DNA of 64,000 nt from Sipunculus nudus. Its lineage: Eukaryota > Annelida > Sipuncula > Golfingiida > Sipunculidae. This document shows, piece after piece, positions 59,346 to 64,000 of the stretch. The position numbers were made by a program, and so were the translations under genes. The notes beneath the pieces were generated by a model. It worked only from the letters and a program-made list of their open reading frames with translations, did no database searches and was not told the DNA's origin. The first letter of the stretch is position 1, and the number at the start of each line of letters is the position of its first letter. The stretch lies in assembly GCA_026874595.1 (NCBI GenBank), contig CM049309.1:40937079-41001078 (forward strand), written 5' to 3'.

Positions 59346-62300
59346 GATTTGTCATGTGGCAAGATTGGAGCTTGGAAATTAAAAATCAGTAATAGCTTGG
59401 GAATCTAGTCAATTCAGAGCAATACCCCTGTCCACCTGTTTTTTCGTGATTATTTTTTTGTGAATTAAAGAAAGCCAAAACTGTTTGACCTTGGAGCAGA
59501 AAGAGGAAAAAGCATAATTAACTATTATGGAAATAATAGCCTACCTTATGTAATTTTCCTGTAAACAATTTAAAACCATTTTATCAGTAACTAGTCTATT
59601 CTTTAACGACATCTTGCCACTAATCCATGAAATAGGCATATCAGGGAACAGTGATGATATCATAATAGACGTGACGTACTTAAAAGGCACCAATGTTCAT
59701 GGGGCCAATAATCAAGAGCCGCTGACACCTGTTTACAGTGACACTTGTATTCTCCGCGTGCATGCACCTCACTGTTATGTCACATTACTTTATATCCATA
59801 TCCAAGGAGGATAAACAATGGCCACTTATTAGAGACGTCATGAACCACAGATATATATGAGACATGTCAACCAGGCCGTAAAGTAAATAATATTTATATC
59901 GTGAGTAGGTAAGGTACCAAAAATAACACTTTTGCCTCTTTATGCCATAGGTGCAAATTTTATTTGCCAAGTTTGTCTTATGTAGAGATAATTGCGAAAA
60001 ATCAGGTAAACGGGTGTGGAACGGACTATAGGCACTCACATACCTGAGCTCATTGTGGATGACAGGTTGTTGATTGATCAGATCACCAGAAACCAGGCAT
60101 GTACCATGACTTTTAACATTTAGTTGGCCAGATAAAACTGTACTTTGAAAGCTAAATCCACACACATGATTTAGAAATGTATGCACTAAGTGTTTGATCC
60201 CACAAACCCCACAGGACACTAGAATTTGCCTTATGTTATATGACCTTTGGAATTTTAAGCTGTAGACATGTGAACATAATAAACTAGTAGTCAGTCTGTC
60301 TGAGCTCCCTGGCTTTAAATTGACAAAGCACTCAGCATTTGTATTTTATTGCTACAACCATGTTAATTACCTTCAGTCAGCTGTTGGTGATATCAATGTC
60401 AGGTTAATTTGTTGGACTGAAAGTTCCTGATACAATCTACCCCATATCCCAAGCCCAGCCACCGCTCCTGTTTTGCAGTGCCTGGTTGTCAAATTGCTGA
60501 AATCTTGTTAGAATCTAGGATATAAATATAACATATTGTTCTTATTGTATGGCAACCTTTAGTTTTATCAAGTTCACAGATCTATCAGCAGGTCTTGGAA
60601 TTACTGGTTTTATATGAAAGTTCTTTTCATGTGGTGAGACTTTTGAACTTTAGGCCATCATTGCCCAAAATGATCAACATTGTTTAGGATTGCAAAATTT
60701 ATTTTTACAAATGTTTTCCAGCCACTTGATTTTCTTAAGTTTGAAGATGAAGTTGAATGTGATATTTTATTCAAGTTTTTATCAGTTCTTTATGATAACT
60801 ACATTTGTGAGTTGTTATTCACATTTTGCTTATTGATCTTGTATAACAGTCAGTAGATGGATGTTATGTTTTACTCAATATGGTAATAGTGTATCATTCT
60901 TAATGTATAAAAACCTTGGAAAGGAAAAATGTAGCTCACTCCCACTGGATGTTCCTGTACTCTGTGGAAGTTAAAAGATCATTCTAGACTTGTATTGAGA
61001 ATTTAACATATCGAAGGTGTCTTATTTTATTTAATTCCACTAGAAAATGATGTATCTAACATATTTGTTGTGACTTTGCAACTTGAATGCTGAAAACTGA
61101 ACTGGGTGTAAAACAGGATTATCGGCATTTACCATAAACATTGCCATTTTTTACAGCTATTTCATCATTTACAAACTGGGTTCGTATGTGCTTGGGAAAA
61201 CAAAAACAAGCCATGTAGGACAAAACAGGCATTTTAGATCATGCATTATTCAGCCGGTTAAAAATATTCATACAATTAGGACATACAGATATGATGTCCC
61301 CATTGATCTTTCATGTTTCATGAGTACAGGACACTAGGATATATTCATGTCGCCAGTGCAAAGCCCTCATTGGAGCCTCTTTAATGATACACGCCCAGTG
61401 TTTCATGACCTCACTTTCAGTTCATTTTACCCTTCATAGCTGACTCTCATATGGAGCTGTGTATCTGTGTTTCAGCTCAGCATCTGTAACCCCCAGTTAT
61501 CAAATGTGCAGCCCTTGTATTTGATATCCAGTGTTTCCATTATAAATATGTGTTTCGCATGCTCATGTGTTAAAAAAGAACAACCTTGAGCAAATGGATG
61601 TAAAGACATCCAGCAGGATAAACAGGTGCTGTTGGGATTACAAAAACTGGTGACATATCACTCCATATCCTTGCCTAACCCTATGATGAGTCACCCAGTA
61701 TAGTGTTAAATAAACTTGTTTTTCCATAGATGTATTAGATGTCTGCTATAAATTACTCCAACAGAATAAACCAGATTTCACAGGTTGAGTAGTATGGACA
61801 TCTCTCACCTGTGGGATGTACCTGTCAAATATAGATACCTGAGTATTCAGCGTCACAGACTTATTGCGTTCATTGGCTAAAAGCACATTAATCAGGTGTA
61901 ATATTCACAGCCAGCTGGATGATAGGCTGCTTGTAGCATAGACTTGATGTGATAAATATTTTATTCACGTTTCATGTTCGACAAGCTGCAAGTTCAGAGC
62001 GCTGTCTTGTTTGAGGCCGGCGTGTGTGGGGCTGTCACAGCAGACAATTCCACAGGCACTGCTTCAACAGTTGAGAATGCGAAGCACGATTCGTTGTTCA
62101 TAGGTGTGTTAAACAAAGGTTCATGTGACTGGACGGCAACATCATCTGTGTTTACCCAAGTCAGGTCTCGTTGTTAGGCCACCAGGGGATATTGATCTAA
62201 AGGTTTTCTGATCCGCCATATGCCTCCCCAGGATCCAGAATTAATCCAGTTCATCCAGGGTTTCAAATCAGACCACTAAACAATGCCGAAGAAAAAGTAT

Positions 62301-63207
62301 GTGTTGATAGCTACCAGTGGAAACCTGTGTTGCTTCGGTAGTGAAGAGTATGTAAGTTGATAATTTTCTTATTCATGATTCTGCATTTATCTAACAGGGG
62401 TGGGGGCTGCCCTACCTTGCGTTGCATTACCTTAAACTACCTGGTTAGTTTTGCGGTCTTGATGCTGACAGGTGTCCCTTGATTTCATGTCCACATTGTA
62501 AAACAGGGGGAAAGCCAACACACCAGCTATGGAAATATTTTTCATGCTAAATTAGAACCTGGTATCACTCCAGGTTATGTTACTTGTTTTATGGTTTGTT
62601 TCTAATAGATTAATTTTCTCCTTTTTTAGGACTACACCTTTAAGCTTTATAATTAATCTCACAGTTTACATGAATCTGTGTTGGTTGAATATGTGATAAA
62701 AGGTAGACATTACAAGGAGAGGAATGCTAGGACTAGACCTGGGACCAAAAGAGTATAAAGATGGCATTTTTCACCAATTGCAAACATAATTGATATGCAT
62801 TTTAGTCACTCACAAGTTAAAATATGGTATCATATGAAGGTGTTGTTTGTAATTATTCACAAAAAACTACAAATACAAAACTAGGGACCATGTTACTTCA
62901 TGGCCTGGGGTTGAGTAATTCAGTAAATATTAGTGAAAGTGAACAGTGATAATGTTTGTTACCAAAACCTTTAGATCATACTCATTCATGTATGTACATT
63001 GAGTATACATGTAGATGTCTGTGTTCTGTGGCACTCTTCACCTTTCCACCCATAGTTGTTTCTACTTAAGAACTTCTCTCATTAGGGATTGTGGGGATTG
63101 TTGTCCAGGCAGCAATTAAATTTCAAAATAAAAATTAATCTGAATCCAAGCAGAATACCTTTCGACATTGAACATATAAATACTATTTTATAAAATCTAT
63201 ATTAGAA

Positions 63208-63398
63208 AACATTCATGTGCATGGAATTTGCCTTGAACAATTCTGATATAATATGTGTGTATGGTCTGTATATACAGCCTTCACTTCATTTATACCTACA
63301 CCAGTGTTGTATTTGGAAGCCCCATTGCATTGTGGGGGAAAGAATTCCTTGACCCACAATCCCTAACCAGCAGAGTCATAGTCTTGTCAATGCAATTT
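63208..63398 (+). repeat. Dispersed repeat, copy B (pair with 26450-26640)
   Basis: TTTGCCTTGAACAATTCT, GTTGTATTTGGAAGCCCC, GCATTGTGGG and CCCTAACCAGCAGAGTC match the copy near 26.5 kb in the same order. CATTGTGGG and CCCACAATCCC here could pair as a hairpin. Confidence 0.68.
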
Positions 63399-63788
63399 CT
63401 GTGTGTAGCATTACTGTCCCATATGTTATTTATGCTATTTTAGCCTCATGTTGTGCTCATCAGATCATGTTTCAGTTCACATCAGCATGAAAATGTAAAG
63501 ATTCTATAAAATCATCACAAACCAGTTGTTGTAGATAAAAGAAAATTTGTTGAAGAATGCAGCTGCATCAAGTTACCGGTAGTACATGTCTACAGAAAAT
63601 GAAGCCTAACTTTACAAGAAGACAACATAGAACTTATATCCGTTTAAAATTCAAGACCTCTTTTCAAGGTAGAATAGTAACCAATCATATGTAGTAATTT
63701 TGTTATCTGAAAGAGTTCAAAGGCAAAAAATATAAGTAACTCTCACTGAGCACTCACATTGAGGTGTAGAAGAGAATCGAACCTGACC

Positions 63789-64000
63789 AGCTTCTTTGTC
63801 TCAGGGGTAGAGCACACGACTCAAAGCTGGGAGATTGTGAGGTCAATTCTCAGCTGAAACAGGGGTTCCTCATAGGTATGACCCAGCAATTGGGAAGATT
63901 ACGCACCAAAGGGCTGCAGGTGCAGTAGTCACCAGGAAGCGTGTGATACTGCCATGTCATGTAGTCCTAAACCCAAATGGAATTCTGCAAATGTACATAT
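63789..64000 (+). mobile_element. tRNA-derived SINE, copy 5 (deleted and cut by window edge)
   Basis: The head AGCTTCTTTGTCTCAGGGGT and a decayed B box (GAGGTCAATTCTC) are followed by a shortened body (about 80 bases missing after CAGCTGAAACA) and the conserved CTGCAAATGTACATA segment, where the window ends. Confidence 0.82.

Larger units (their letters stand above)
56066..64000 (+). other. Presumed intron downstream of the last recognised exon
   Basis: No PDZ6 or linker exon was recognised. The stretch contains a 23-nt palindrome (56289-56311), the minisatellite at 57.6-59.3 kb, one copy of a repeat shared with 26.45-26.64 kb and a SINE cut by the window edge. 59.4-63.1 kb appears unique and non-coding to me. 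An unconserved linker exon could be missed. Confidence 0.6.

Noticed and set aside
61974-62177. Plus-strand frame with balanced composition, possible missing exon
   Set aside because: No good acceptor, no similarity to MPDZ linker or PDZ6, and the phase cannot be tested without the next exon.

Overview
This window is metazoan genomic DNA. It is AT-rich, with short exons bounded by consensus gt...ag splice sites and separated by introns of about 1 to 14 kb. Nearly everything it encodes is one partial plus-strand gene: a homologue of the multi-PDZ scaffold MPDZ/MUPP1 and its paralogue PATJ (INADL). Eleven coding exons, from 7049 to about 56054, join without a frame break. They encode the PDZ2-PDZ3-PDZ4-PDZ5 block plus linkers, roughly 735 residues. 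The L27 domain and PDZ1 should lie upstream of the window, and PDZ6 onward downstream; I found neither here. The order of domains and several linker motifs (KWQ...IV before PDZ4, SILDY...DP in PDZ5) fit MPDZ better than PATJ. The organism looks like a non-vertebrate bilaterian. A mollusc is my best guess from the intron and repeat style, but the sequence alone does not prove it.

Layout: 1-7048 is intron with AT and 44-bp tandem arrays. 7049-14710 carries the two PDZ2 exons around a 7.2-kb intron; that intron opens with a 57-bp minisatellite that includes the splice donor. 16538-24476 holds the three PDZ3 exons. Their introns contain a Helitron-like element with an internal 281-bp array (19.5-21.3 kb), a terminal-inverted-repeat MITE and a repeat of about 175 bp. 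A hAT-type element and a pogo/mariner-like MITE sit just upstream. 30643-34310 encodes the PDZ3-PDZ4 linker, and a 14.3-kb intron follows. 48590-50592 is PDZ4, the next linker and the start of PDZ5. 53201-53449 completes PDZ5. 55722-~56054 is a proline-rich linker. The rest, to 64000, is intron, dominated by a 1.7-kb minisatellite with a 198-bp higher-order repeat.

No second protein-coding gene, functional RNA gene, promoter or polyadenylation site could be supported. Most open frames elsewhere are chance frames or translations of repeats. The more unusual content is structural: a tRNA-derived SINE family (five copies plus a 3' fragment, one with a 13-bp target duplication), several small DNA transposons with recognisable ends, and tandem arrays that touch splice sites of the gene. 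I saw no evidence of a new multi-gene system.
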